Positions 16,848 through 25,051 of a DNA stretch of 64,000 nt are shown here, in pieces; positions within the stretch are counted from its first letter, which is position 1; each line of letters begins with the position of its first letter. The DNA comes from an uncultured bacterium (GTDB lineage: Bacteria; Bacillota; Clostridia; Lachnospirales; Lachnospiraceae), in assembly GCA_948467735.1 (NCBI GenBank), contig CAOKFN010000003.1, positions 75,311 through 139,310 of the forward strand. Reading direction: 5' to 3'. The position numbers were made by a program, and so were the translations under genes. The notes below the pieces were generated by a model, which saw only the letters and a list, made by a program, of their open reading frames with translations, was not told the DNA's origin and ran no database searches.

Positions 16848-19613
16848 ATGGCAATTCGTGTAATGGTTCATGTCATACAGCTGCTGGGCGTTCTGGTTCC
16901 GCTTGCGGGCTGCGTATCGCTGGTCAGGAGGGTTCAGAGCAGGGCGTCCATGTATCTGCTTTTGGCCAATTTAGGGTGCCTGATTATTAACGGAAGCTAC
17001 ATGCTTCTGCTGCAGACCAAGACCTCTGAGAGCGCGCTGATTGCGCTGAAGATGGAATATTTCGGCAATGTGGTTTTTTATCTGATGTTCGGCATGTTTC
17101 TATGGTCGTATCTGAGGATGAAGCGGCATAAATGGGTGAAAGCAGTTTTTGGGTTCTGGTGTGTTTTAGACGTGATGCTCCTGATTTCCATATGGGCCGG
17201 GGACGGTTTCCCGCTTGTGTTTCAAAGTCTGCATTTTTACTGGAATGAGCGGTTTGGGCTGGTGTTGATACAGTCCCAGCCGGGGGTATTGTATTTGATG
17301 CGCTACAGTGTTGTGTGCATCCTGATGCTCTGCGGAATGATTTATACGACGGTACGGATGTTTCTTGTGAAGGTTTCGTCGGAGCGCAATAACCTTGCAA
17401 AACTGGCGGGGGCGCAGCTGGTCATCTGCGCTTCTTTGATTTTGATGCTGGTATTTAATTTCTCCTTTGATATTGTGCCCATCTGTGCTTCCCTGTCCAT
17501 TTTATCGATGATTATCAGCGTACATAGGGATGAATTCTTCGGCGTCATGGAAATCGGACGAGAATGGGTGTTTGAGCAGATTCAGGACGCCTTTGTGATT
17601 GTGGATGAGCTGTACGGCTATCTGGATTCCAATGTCTACGCCAAAAAGGTATTTTCGGAGCTGAATTCCATGCGCAAAAATAAGATGGTTCAGGGGAAAT
17701 TGTATGAGCTTTTTGTGGATGTGGAGCGGATACAGCAGATTGAGGGAAAATATTATCATAAAAAAATTATGGAGATTCGGGAAAAGGGCGTGCTGTCAGG
17801 ATACTGCCTGCTGCTTGTGGACGTGACGGAGCAGTATGTGCTGATGGAGCGCGTGAAGGAAGAGAAGGAACGGGCGGATGCGGCAAATCAGGCGAAATCT
17901 GCTTTTGTCTCCAATGTATCCCATGAAATCCGCACCCCCATGAACGCCATTGTGGGGATGACCCAGATTATGCTTCGCAGAGACCTGCCCAAGCAGGACC
18001 GGGAATACCTCATGAATATTCGCAATTCCGGCAATGCGCTGCTTGCGATTGTCAACGACCTGCTGGATATGTCCAAGATAGAAGCTGGGAAAATGGAGCT
18101 GGTGGATGAAGAATACGATTTTATGACAATGTTGAACGATTTGGGAATGATACTTCTGAACCGGATTGGCGGCAAACCTGTGGAGCTGCTCTATGATATC
18201 GATCCGGACGTCCCTGCGAGACTTTATGGGGACGCCCTTCGGATTCGCCAGATTATCATTAACTTGATGAACAATGCCACGAAATTTACGGAGGAGGGCT
18301 TTGTATGCCTTACGGTCAAAGTAAATCAGGTGAAAGAGGAGGATTTGGAGCTGTTTGTGTCGGTGAAGGATACCGGACAGGGAATTCGGGAGGAGGATCT
18401 GGGCAGGCTTTTCGGCACGTTCCAGCAGGTGGATACGGCAAAAAATCATCACAAGGAGGGTACGGGGCTGGGCTTGTCCATTTCAAGACAGCTGGTGGAG
18501 CTGATGCACGGAAATATTGGCGTTAGGAGCGAATATGGAAAGGGCAGTGAGTTTTATTTTACCATTCACCAAAAAATTGTGGACGGGAGCAGGGCGGCGC
18601 AGATTCGGAAGGATTTTCAGGCCTTGATTATGGGAAATATGAAGAGCGAAGCCGCGAATCGTCTGCTGGAGCGGCTGGCCAAGGGGTACGGGCTTGCCTA
18701 TGGGGCGGATTTGGGGGCTGCGGAAGCAGCCAAGCTGCCTGTGTTCTATTTCACGGATCAATACGGCGCTCTGAGCGAGGAGGAGAAGCGTAAGACTGCG
18801 GATTTGGGCGCCGTAGTCTGCTGCATGCTAAATCCCATGGCAGAAAATGATTTCCCGGAGGGAATGCCTTCCATGAATAAGCCCCTTTACAGCTATAATT
18901 TCTGTAATTTTCTGGAAAGCGCAGACGGCCCGGAGGAAGAGACGGAGGGCGAAAACGCACAGGGAACGGCAGCGGGCAGGAACGGACAGGGAACGGCAGC
19001 GGGCGGAAACGGACAGGGAAAGACGCGGGGCGAAAATGGACGCAGGGCGGCACAGAGCGGAAACAGGCAGAATGCGGCAGCGGGCGGAAATGTAGAGAGC
19101 GCGGCAAAATACGAAAACGGTCAGGGAACGGCAGAGGGCAGGAACGGACAGAGGAAGGCACAGGGCGGAAACGGCGGGAAAGGAAGGACGGGGAATGACG
19201 AGATGGATTTCCTTGCACCCGAGGCCTGCGTTCTGATTGTGGACGACAATGAGATTAACTGTATGGTTGCGGAGGAAATGCTAAAGCCCCTGCAAATGCG
19301 GATTGAAACTGCCTCCGATGGCCGTCAGGCATTGGAAATGGTGGAAAAGAAACGATATGATTTGATTTTTATGGATCATTTTATGCCGGTGATGAACGGG
19401 ATCGAGGCGGCGAAGGCCATTAGGAAGCTGGAGGGCGGCTATTATCAGAAGGTGCCCGTGATTGCGCTGACGGCCAATACGGCAAGGGAACAGCAGGAGG
19501 AATACCGGCAGGCCGGCATGAACGATTTTCTGTCCAAACCCATTGACATGAACGAAATTTATAAGATGATCAAAAAGTGGATTCCGGATAAAATTCAGGC
19601 GGGCAGCAGCTGA
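16848..19613 (+). CDS. Hybrid sensor histidine kinase with C-terminal receiver
   Basis: A 921-residue signal protein. Residues 1-225 hold about seven membrane segments (histidine-kinase 7TM type), then a PAS-like region (about 230-330), a HisKA domain with SHEIRTPMNAIVG (His about 357), a HATPase domain with INLMNNATKF (about 471), DTGQGI and GTGLGLSISRQL (about 537), a degenerate receiver-like segment (about 585-690), a Gly/Asn/Gln/Arg-rich linker of about 90 residues (694-784), and a complete receiver domain with Asp about 840 in MDHFMPVMNG. The linker DNA is a run of imperfect repeats. It should autophosphorylate and pass phosphate to its own receiver; the output partner is not in the window. 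AAGGAATGAG precedes the start. Confidence 0.92.
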   Translation: MAIRVMVHVIQLLGVLVPLAGCVSLVRRVQSRASMYLLLANLGCLIINGSYMLLLQTKTSESALIALKMEYFGNVVFYLMFGMFLWSYLRMKRHKWVKAVFGFWCVLDVMLLISIWAGDGFPLVFQSLHFYWNERFGLVLIQSQPGVLYLMRYSVVCILMLCGMIYTTVRMFLVKVSSERNNLAKLAGAQLVICASLILMLVFNFSFDIVPICASLSILSMIISVHRDEFFGVMEIGREWVFEQIQDAFVIVDELYGYLDSNVYAKKVFSELNSMRKNKMVQGKLYELFVDVERIQQIEGKYYHKKIMEIREKGVLSGYCLLLVDVTEQYVLMERVKEEKERADAANQAKSAFVSNVSHEIRTPMNAIVGMTQIMLRRDLPKQDREYLMNIRNSGNALLAIVNDLLDMSKIEAGKMELVDEEYDFMTMLNDLGMILLNRIGGKPVELLYDIDPDVPARLYGDALRIRQIIINLMNNATKFTEEGFVCLTVKVNQVKEEDLELFVSVKDTGQGIREEDLGRLFGTFQQVDTAKNHHKEGTGLGLSISRQLVELMHGNIGVRSEYGKGSEFYFTIHQKIVDGSRAAQIRKDFQALIMGNMKSEAANRLLERLAKGYGLAYGADLGAAEAAKLPVFYFTDQYGALSEEEKRKTADLGAVVCCMLNPMAENDFPEGMPSMNKPLYSYNFCNFLESADGPEEETEGENAQGTAAGRNGQGTAAGGNGQGKTRGENGRRAAQSGNRQNAAAGGNVESAAKYENGQGTAEGRNGQRKAQGGNGGKGRTGNDEMDFLAPEACVLIVDDNEINCMVAEEMLKPLQMRIETASDGRQALEMVEKKRYDLIFMDHFMPVMNGIEAAKAIRKLEGGYYQKVPVIALTANTAREQQEEYRQAGMNDFLSKPIDMNEIYKMIKKWIPDKIQAGSS

Positions 19614-19778
19614 TGCGGCGGAATTAAAATCAAATATGTATATTTTCCTTCCCGGCGTGAAATGCTAAGTTTGGAAGAGAACTGCTTCCGAACTGCTTAT
19701 CGGTGCGGTTTTGCAGGACATGCGTCCCGCGAAATGCAGGAGATAAGTTAGAAAATGCAGCGCCGGGGAGGATTTTTT

Positions 19779-21206
19779 ATGGAAGGAAAAGCGGATGAAA
19801 AGGGAAATGTGAAGGCGGTGGATGCGGGAACGATTCCGCCGTTTGGTTTTCGTGATAAAATAGGATATATGTTCGGTGATTTCGGAAATGATTTCAGCTT
19901 TATTTTCGCCAGCAGCTATCTGATGATATTTTATACCAAGGTATTGGGCTTAAGCGGCTATGTGGTGGGGCTGCTCTTTTTGGGCGCAAGGATTGTGGAC
20001 GCATTTACGGATGTGACTATGGGACGCATCGTAGACAATATGAAGCCTGCGAATGATGGGCGGTTCCGACCATGGATACGCCGCATGTGCATTCCGGTGG
20101 CGGCTGCCAGCACGATAATGTATTTGTATTTTGTTAGGGACTGGGTTTACCCGGCAAAGCTGGCCTATGTGATTTTTACGTATCTTTTATGGAGCAGCTT
20201 CTGTTATACGGCCATCAATATTCCCTATGGTTCCATGGCTTCGGTCATCAGTCCGGACGTGGAGGGCAGGGCGTCTCTTTCCACCTTTCGCAGCGTGGGG
20301 GCCAGCCTTGCGGGACTTGTGATCGGAGTGCTTGTGCCGCTGATTATATATGAGACGGACGCGGAGGGCAGCCAGATTGTAAAACCGGTGAGCTTTACCG
20401 TCACGGCGGCGATTTTCGGAGTATTTGCCATTATCTGCTATGTACTCTGCTATTATCTTTGCAGGGAGCGGGTTTTCTTTGATAAAAAGGAAGGGCAGAA
20501 GGACAATGTCTGGGAGATGCTCAAGGGACTTGGGAAGAACAGGCCCCTTCTGGCGCTGGTGTGCGCGGCGCTGATGCTGCTTTTGGCCAGCCTGCTGAGC
20601 CAGACCATGAACAATTATCTCTTTCTGGATTATTTTAAGGACGCCAAGGTCATGTCAATCGTCAATGTGATAAGCGTGGCGGGAACGCTGATTCTGGCGC
20701 CTTTCGCTTCCAAGATTGCCGCCCGGTTCGGCAAAAAGGAGGCGGGAGCTCTTGGGATGCTGGCGGCGGGAGCTTTATATCTGCTGTTGTTTTTTCTGCG
20801 GCTGAAAAGCATACCGCCCTTTATGGTGATTCTTTTCTTTGCGACCATCGGGACGGGATTGTTTAATCTGGTCATCTGGGCGTATATCACGGATATTATC
20901 GATTATCAGGAAGTGAGAACGGGAAAGCGGGAGGACGGCTCGGTTTACGCGGTCTATTCCTTTGCCAGAAAGGTGGGACAGGCTCTGGCGGGAGGCGTGG
21001 GCGGCTTCGTGCTGACAGCCATAGGGTATGTGTCCGAAGCCCCCGCTCAGACGGATGAGGTGGCGGGCAGGATTTACACCGTCGCAACGCTGGTGCCGGG
21101 CCTCTGCTATTTGATTGTATTTCTCATCATACAGTTCGCCTATCCTCTGGGAAAAACGGAAGTGGAGAAAAACACGGAAATACTGCGCGACCGAAAAGAC
21201 CGTTGA
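19779..21206 (+). CDS. GPH-family (MelB-like) glycoside:cation symporter
   Basis: A 475-residue transporter with about twelve membrane segments. The N-terminal FGDFGNDFSFIFASSYLMIFYTKVLG and the loop after helix 2 (DAFTDVTMGRIVDN, here cut short) match the glycoside-pentoside-hexuronide:cation symporter family, which imports sugars with Na+ or H+. The second half has the family's IIDYQEVRTGKREDGS segment. GGGGAGGATTTTTT fixes the start at 19779. The following gene encodes a GH2-derived protein, which suggests a role with beta-linked glycosides. The structured repeat at 21231 lies between the two. Confidence 0.92.
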   Translation: MEGKADEKGNVKAVDAGTIPPFGFRDKIGYMFGDFGNDFSFIFASSYLMIFYTKVLGLSGYVVGLLFLGARIVDAFTDVTMGRIVDNMKPANDGRFRPWIRRMCIPVAAASTIMYLYFVRDWVYPAKLAYVIFTYLLWSSFCYTAINIPYGSMASVISPDVEGRASLSTFRSVGASLAGLVIGVLVPLIIYETDAEGSQIVKPVSFTVTAAIFGVFAIICYVLCYYLCRERVFFDKKEGQKDNVWEMLKGLGKNRPLLALVCAALMLLLASLLSQTMNNYLFLDYFKDAKVMSIVNVISVAGTLILAPFASKIAARFGKKEAGALGMLAAGALYLLLFFLRLKSIPPFMVILFFATIGTGLFNLVIWAYITDIIDYQEVRTGKREDGSVYAVYSFARKVGQALAGGVGGFVLTAIGYVSEAPAQTDEVAGRIYTVATLVPGLCYLIVFLIIQFAYPLGKTEVEKNTEILRDRKDR

Positions 21207-21230
21207 GAATGCCGGCGGCACCGTAACGAA

Positions 21231-21383
21231 GAGAACGGAATAAGTTCCCATAAGTGGGAACTGGAATAAAAAACAGTCTCGGAGCGGAAGCGCCCGGAAG
21301 AAAATTTCAGCCGCGCCCTATGCGGATGAAATTTTTCTTCCCTATAGGGGCGCTGTAGTGTAGGAACGGAACTGGAATAGGAG
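21231..21383 (+). repeat. Structured intercistronic element, one copy (locus B)
   Basis: Same element as at 10096 but diverged. The small hairpin is GTTCCCA 21244-21250 with TGGGAAC 21255-21261. The long module has AGCGCCC 21289-21295 with GGGCGCT 21348-21354, a long arm 21296-21309 with 21327-21341 (one bulged T), and CCGC with GCGG at the tip, where locus A has CTGT with ACAG. The outer GTCTC has lost its partner in this copy. It ends in GGAACTGGAATAGGAGG, which is the ribosome site of the gene at 21392. Confidence 0.9.
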
Positions 21384-21391
21384 GACACCGC

Positions 21392-22420
21392 ATGAAATTT
21401 GACAGGAGTACGTCCGGCTGCGGGGTGAGCGTCGTATGCAGGCTGGAAAACGGCAAAGCCTTTCTGACATGGGAATTCGCGATTACAGAGGAGGCGTCCG
21501 GGGAATGCGGCGCCGCGTGCGGCCCCGCGGAACAGAAAGATGCGGTGATTAAAGTCCGCCTTACGGACAGGCAGGAGAATACGGTATTGGAATGTCGGCA
21601 GAGGGCTGGGCAGGAGGAACTCTTGGAGGCCGTTCTGCTGCAGCCCCGTCTCTGGCTGTCGGTGAAAGACCCATATGTATACAGGATGGACGCGAGTCTG
21701 GAGGCCAAAGATGGCAGGATGCTGGACAGCCTCTGCGTACCGCTTTCCCTGCGGGAGCTTAGGAGTACGAAAATCTGCGGTATGGAGGAGCTATGGCTGA
21801 GCGGGGAAATTTTTACGCCCAAAGCAGTCTGTTATTCTCTGCCAAGCGCGGCTTCGGAGGCGGAACGGCAGAAATTGATTCTGGAAGACATGCAGCTAAT
21901 GCTTCAGGCAGGGGCAAACTGTATCTGCCTGAGAGAAGAAGGACCTAGGGGGCTCTTTTTGCAGTTTGACAGGCTGTGTACCCGATTGGGCTTTCTGCTG
22001 CTTGTCAGGCAGAAAAATCTGTGGGTCTGCGGCTGGGACAGGAAAATCAGAGTGGAAAGCGTGGGGGAAGCGCCGGACTTTCGGGGAGCGGAGCGCAGCT
22101 TTTTTCCGCCGGAAGGCCGGATGCCCGCCTCATTATTCTATGAATATAAGGCCAAGTGGAGCGAAACGCCCTTTGTCTATCTTGTGCCGGAGAGCGTCAG
22201 GAGGCTGAAAAGCGGGAATTATACGGTGATCTGCTATAGTAACTGCAGCCGGACGGCTCTTTATTCGGACGGGGTTCTCTTTGAATTCCAGAGGGGAGAA
22301 GGGGAATTTATCTTTCGGGAAATTCCCGCCAAATATCCCTGCGTCATGCTGACGGCGGAAGGCGACGGCTGCATCGCCTCCTTGTCCGTTGATAAGTCGT
22401 TGGTAAAACAGGAACAATAG
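21392..22420 (+). CDS. GH2-derived protein lacking the catalytic barrel
   Basis: A 342-residue protein. Residues of about 80-130 match the immunoglobulin-like middle domain of family 2 glycoside hydrolases (PRLWLSVKDPYVYRMDASL); about 155-205 match only the first part of the TIM barrel (MQLMLQAGANCICLR, then FDRLCTRLGFLLLVRQ); the chain then goes straight to the late GH2 domain (FYEYKAKWSETPFVYLV, with YSNCSRTALYSDGVLFEF). The region that normally carries both catalytic Glu is absent, so it should not hydrolyse sugars. It has no signal peptide and no frameshift, and the deletion is in frame. It may be a binding or regulatory protein. It follows the sugar symporter. Confidence 0.75.
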   Translation: MKFDRSTSGCGVSVVCRLENGKAFLTWEFAITEEASGECGAACGPAEQKDAVIKVRLTDRQENTVLECRQRAGQEELLEAVLLQPRLWLSVKDPYVYRMDASLEAKDGRMLDSLCVPLSLRELRSTKICGMEELWLSGEIFTPKAVCYSLPSAASEAERQKLILEDMQLMLQAGANCICLREEGPRGLFLQFDRLCTRLGFLLLVRQKNLWVCGWDRKIRVESVGEAPDFRGAERSFFPPEGRMPASLFYEYKAKWSETPFVYLVPESVRRLKSGNYTVICYSNCSRTALYSDGVLFEFQRGEGEFIFREIPAKYPCVMLTAEGDGCIASLSVDKSLVKQEQ

Positions 22421-22707
22421 TTTCTCTCCTTAGCAGCCCCCCCCGGATAAAGTTCTCCTGTCCGGGCAAAATGATCCACGCATTTTGCGGACAGTATAGG
22501 ATACTGCATGGTATAACGCTGCTGCAGTAAACTTCCATAGCGCGTATTTGTATCGGATTCCTCGTCAGAATCTGAATCCACTGTAATATCATAATCATTC
22601 TCATTAGAGATATAGACACATTTATCCCCTGTGACCTGTAATAAATTTTGACATATCTTCATAACGGTTGAAATGTGCGCAGCGCTCTTACATATATCAT
22701 CGCCGCC
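22421..22707. other. Intergenic region with possible gene remnant
   Basis: On the minus strand a reading frame runs from about 22662 into the 3' end of the GH2-like gene. The part outside that gene (about 75 residues, with an acidic stretch TVDSDSDEESDTN) reads like protein, but it has no ribosome site, so it is at best a remnant. Confidence 0.3.
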
Positions 22708-23415
22708 CTAATCCAGCCAGCAGCAAAGCTGTTTCAGCCGCACGAGGTCGTCTATGCCTTCTAAGGAAACAAATTGAGTTTCTGCCGCCTCCAATACGCG
22801 CAGCCGAGGCATCTCCCTTAAGAAAGTCAGATCCTGATATTTTGCCCCATAAAGCCGCAGCACCTCCAGCCCGGTAAATAGACCAATATCCTGCTGTATG
22901 CCCCAGCCTGTCCGCTGAAACCATTCTTCGTAAGCATCCTCGTCGCTCGTTTCTTCTCTATATCTTTCGTGCAGGATGGTTTTCTCAAAAGATTTCCGCT
23001 GTTCCCAACAATCATCCGGATATTCTTCCATATCTGATTCTTTATATTCTTCTTCATATTGATTCCAAAAAGCATAGCTTGAAAGCTGAAAAGTACGCTC
23101 TCCTGTTTCCGAGTCTGTGTAAACAAAGGGGTTTTCCTTTGCATAGTCTATGTATAGCTGAATAAATCTGCCGATCAAAGGTCCGTAGACGTCCGGCTCC
23201 CACTCGTCGCCGCAGTATGGGTCGCCGCAGTAGGGTTCCGGCGGCGCCGCCGTGCTCATTTCAAGCGAGTATTCGTAAGCAAAATGACAATCGCCAATAC
23301 GCAGATACTTGATTTTCTCCATATCGCTTTCATAAATGTCCTCTTTCTGCAGAAGCTTTTTTACTGCGTCCCCAATCCATTTCTGTGTAAATTCAATTTT
23401 CTTTTCCTCTCCCAT
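22708..23415 (-). CDS. Hypothetical protein with C-terminal leucine-rich repeats
   Basis: A 235-residue, very acidic, aromatic-rich cytoplasmic protein. Residues of about 175-235 read as two to three leucine-rich repeats of the short bacterial kind (FTGLEVLRLYGAKYQDL, then MPRLRVLEAAETQFVSL, then LVRLKQL). The rest, including a Tyr/Asp/Pro stretch (EPYCGDPYCGDEWEPD), matches nothing I know. AAAGGAGAAGAA precedes ATG 23415. The stop follows the repeats closely, so the protein may be shorter than its relatives. A decayed piece of a related gene lies directly upstream (23466-23851), sharing the VLEAxExxFVS segment. Confidence 0.65.
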   Translation of the reverse strand: MGEEKKIEFTQKWIGDAVKKLLQKEDIYESDMEKIKYLRIGDCHFAYEYSLEMSTAAPPEPYCGDPYCGDEWEPDVYGPLIGRFIQLYIDYAKENPFVYTDSETGERTFQLSSYAFWNQYEEEYKESDMEEYPDDCWEQRKSFEKTILHERYREETSDEDAYEEWFQRTGWGIQQDIGLFTGLEVLRLYGAKYQDLTFLREMPRLRVLEAAETQFVSLEGIDDLVRLKQLCCWLD

Positions 23416-23465
23416 TTCTTCTCCTTTCGCTTGAGAAATATATCTATCCAAAATCCGATCCTTTA

Positions 23466-23851
23466 TTTACAAGGTCGTCAATGCCTTCCTAGGAAACAAA
23501 TTTAGCTTCTGTCGCTTCCAATACGCGCGGCGGCGTTGGTATAAATGTCCGCTGTCCCGCGGCTTTTCCAAACCATTCTGCAGCATCGTCTAGGTCCGGT
23601 TCCTCTCTGTCGTCATCGGCCGGATAACAGGCAAGACTGCACTGCGCAGGCGCAACATTATACTTTATCATTGTGAAACCTCCCATGCAAGCAAAGCCCT
23701 TTCTGATATGACCTGCAGCCGCTTTGTCCTGATTATACCACTGTCGGAGGGGCTGCACAAGCTCCCTGTTCCAATCAGCACGTAAATCGGCAGAATCGGC
23801 ATAAGTCTTTTGTATTGTCAACACAGACAGCTGTTTCCGGCATGGACGCAC
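23466..23851 (-). pseudogene. Decayed fragment related to the LRR-like gene
   Basis: The C-terminal end of this frame (RVLEATEAKFVS) matches RVLEAAETQFVS of the adjacent gene. At the next codon it has TAG where the intact gene has a TTA Leu codon, and after the stop the same EGIDDLV segment continues for a few codons before similarity ends. The upstream part (about 100 residues) shows no match to the neighbour and may come from another gene. This is best read as a broken duplicate. Confidence 0.6.
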
Positions 23852-24040
23852 CTCCGATTCCTTTCATGTCACTGTGTATCCTGTCCGTTATACATCGCAG
23901 AACAGGATTTCGCGATTTTCAATGCTGCCCCTTGAGGGTAAAATACCGTTTGTAAAAGGCCGGACTTTGTTTTTTTCATTGACAATACTTCATATTGCGA
24001 GTACCATTTCATTAAGCGATTCTATTGCAGGAGGAAGCAT

Positions 24041-24382
24041 ATGAAGCTCAATACGACAAGGATAACCATCTCAAATCTATGGGATGTAATACAGGAACAC
24101 GAAGGAAAAAGTTTTTTGACAAAAAAGGGACTTCCCTTTACCTATGTCATCAAGGGGGGAGAGCTGTTTACCGACAGGCGGGAACGCTCCATCACCAGAA
24201 GTACGTTTGAAAAAGCCTATCACAAGCTGATTCAGGATCAAGTGGGGGAGAAGGCGCCTAGGGAAATCATAGGCCCCAAGACGCTGAACGTATACGGGGC
24301 CCCGTATGTCTGGGCGGTCTTTACCGGGATTGGGCTGATTGAGGAGCCTAGGTACGTCCAGCAGGAGATAGAACTGGAATAG
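24041..24382 (+). CDS. Conserved-looking hypothetical protein (113 aa)
   Basis: A 113-residue soluble protein with a good ribosome site (CAGGAGGAAGC). It has a compact mixed composition: HEGKSFLTKKGLPFTYVIKG, a basic RRERSITRSTFEKAYHK segment, and an aromatic C-terminal part (GAPYVWAVFTGIGLI). I recall similar unnamed proteins in clostridia but no function. The last codons and the TAG stop fall inside a stub of the structured repeat (GAACTGGAATAGGAG, 24371-24385), so the present C terminus was probably set by insertion of that element. Confidence 0.6.
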   Translation: MKLNTTRITISNLWDVIQEHEGKSFLTKKGLPFTYVIKGGELFTDRRERSITRSTFEKAYHKLIQDQVGEKAPREIIGPKTLNVYGAPYVWAVFTGIGLIEEPRYVQQEIELE

Positions 24383-24385
24383 GAG
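24371..24385 (+). repeat. 3' stub of the structured intercistronic element (locus F)
   Basis: GAACTGGAATAGGAG matches the shared 3' end of the elements at 10096, 21231, 31206, 40541 and 55810, but the hairpins are missing here. The TAG inside it is the stop codon of the 113-residue gene. Confidence 0.6.
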
Positions 24386-24402
24386 CGCGGATGAAATTGT
24401 AA

Positions 24403-24432
24403 TTGACGAACGCTTTCTTTCTATGTTAAAAT
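24403..24432 (+). promoter_or_regulatory. Putative sigma-A promoter
   Basis: TTGACG (24403-24408), an 18-base spacer and TAAAAT (24427-24432). It points at a region without a large ORF that ends in a terminator. Confidence 0.6.
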
Positions 24433-24438
24433 AAAGTA

Positions 24439-24749
24439 TCGTTTCAAAAGACAGGAAGTTTAAGCATGATTGTATGGAAACAGATACATAGAGTATTCCA
24501 TGCAGGCATCATGCTGATTGGAAGTCAAGGACTCAAATTTTATAAGCCTTACGCGCCGACGCGCATCTAACTTGTGAAACGGTCGATAAGAGTGGTAAAA
24601 GTAAAGTATCTGCTATATAGACTCTAAAACCATATATCTGTTATCCTCAAGTGTCCGGACAGGGCTGTGACCGCTTTTGATACGGGCTGCGGCCCATAGA
24701 AGAGGGTACGGAGTTTTTCAAGGCAGGTGATAAAGCGTCACCTGCTTTT
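24439..24749 (+). ncRNA. Candidate non-coding RNA or attenuated leader
   Basis: A good promoter at 24403 and a terminator at 24723 bracket about 310 bases without a long ORF. The only possible coding part is a 34-codon frame at about 24466 with a fair ribosome site (AGGAAG). I compared it with tmRNA, RNase P RNA, 6S RNA and SRP RNA from memory and saw no match. It may be an independent small RNA, or a leader that controls read-through into spermidine synthase at 25052. Confidence 0.35.
24723..24749 (+). terminator. Rho-independent terminator
   Basis: Arms GCAGGTGA (24723-24730) and TCACCTGC (24738-24745), seven-base loop, then TTTT. Confidence 0.8.
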
Positions 24750-25051
24750 ATGATATAAAAAGGACGGCGCTTTTACTTTGATAGAAAAAAGGTGCGGGCG
24801 GAATAAGCCGGAGGAGATGAATGGCATCAAAGCGTTTAAGCCTGCCGCAGAAATTGGCAGACGGCCATGGAGTATGCGGCCCTTGCCATTCGCCAAGCTT
24901 TGAAAGATGGCGTTATATACGTGCGGGCAGGTCCGCTTGGTTCATTGCTCAACAAGCATTGGATACTCACGGTAATCAAGCGCTGAACAATAGGAAACAG
25001 GCTGAAAAATTGATAGGAGAAGATTCGGCCATTGTAGAAAGGAGGCAGGAT
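24750..25051 (+). other. Leader region before spermidine synthase
   Basis: The frame of spermidine synthase is open upstream to 24821, where an ATG follows GGAGGAGATGA, but that extension (MASKRLSLPQ...) is unlike any SpeE. A second frame around 24867-24985 reads like protein for about 40 residues and then stops. Neither can be assigned; the region may hold a gene remnant. Confidence 0.3.

Noticed and set aside
24439..24749. tmRNA, RNase P RNA, 6S RNA or SRP RNA
   Set aside because: None of the characteristic sequence blocks of these RNAs is visible.
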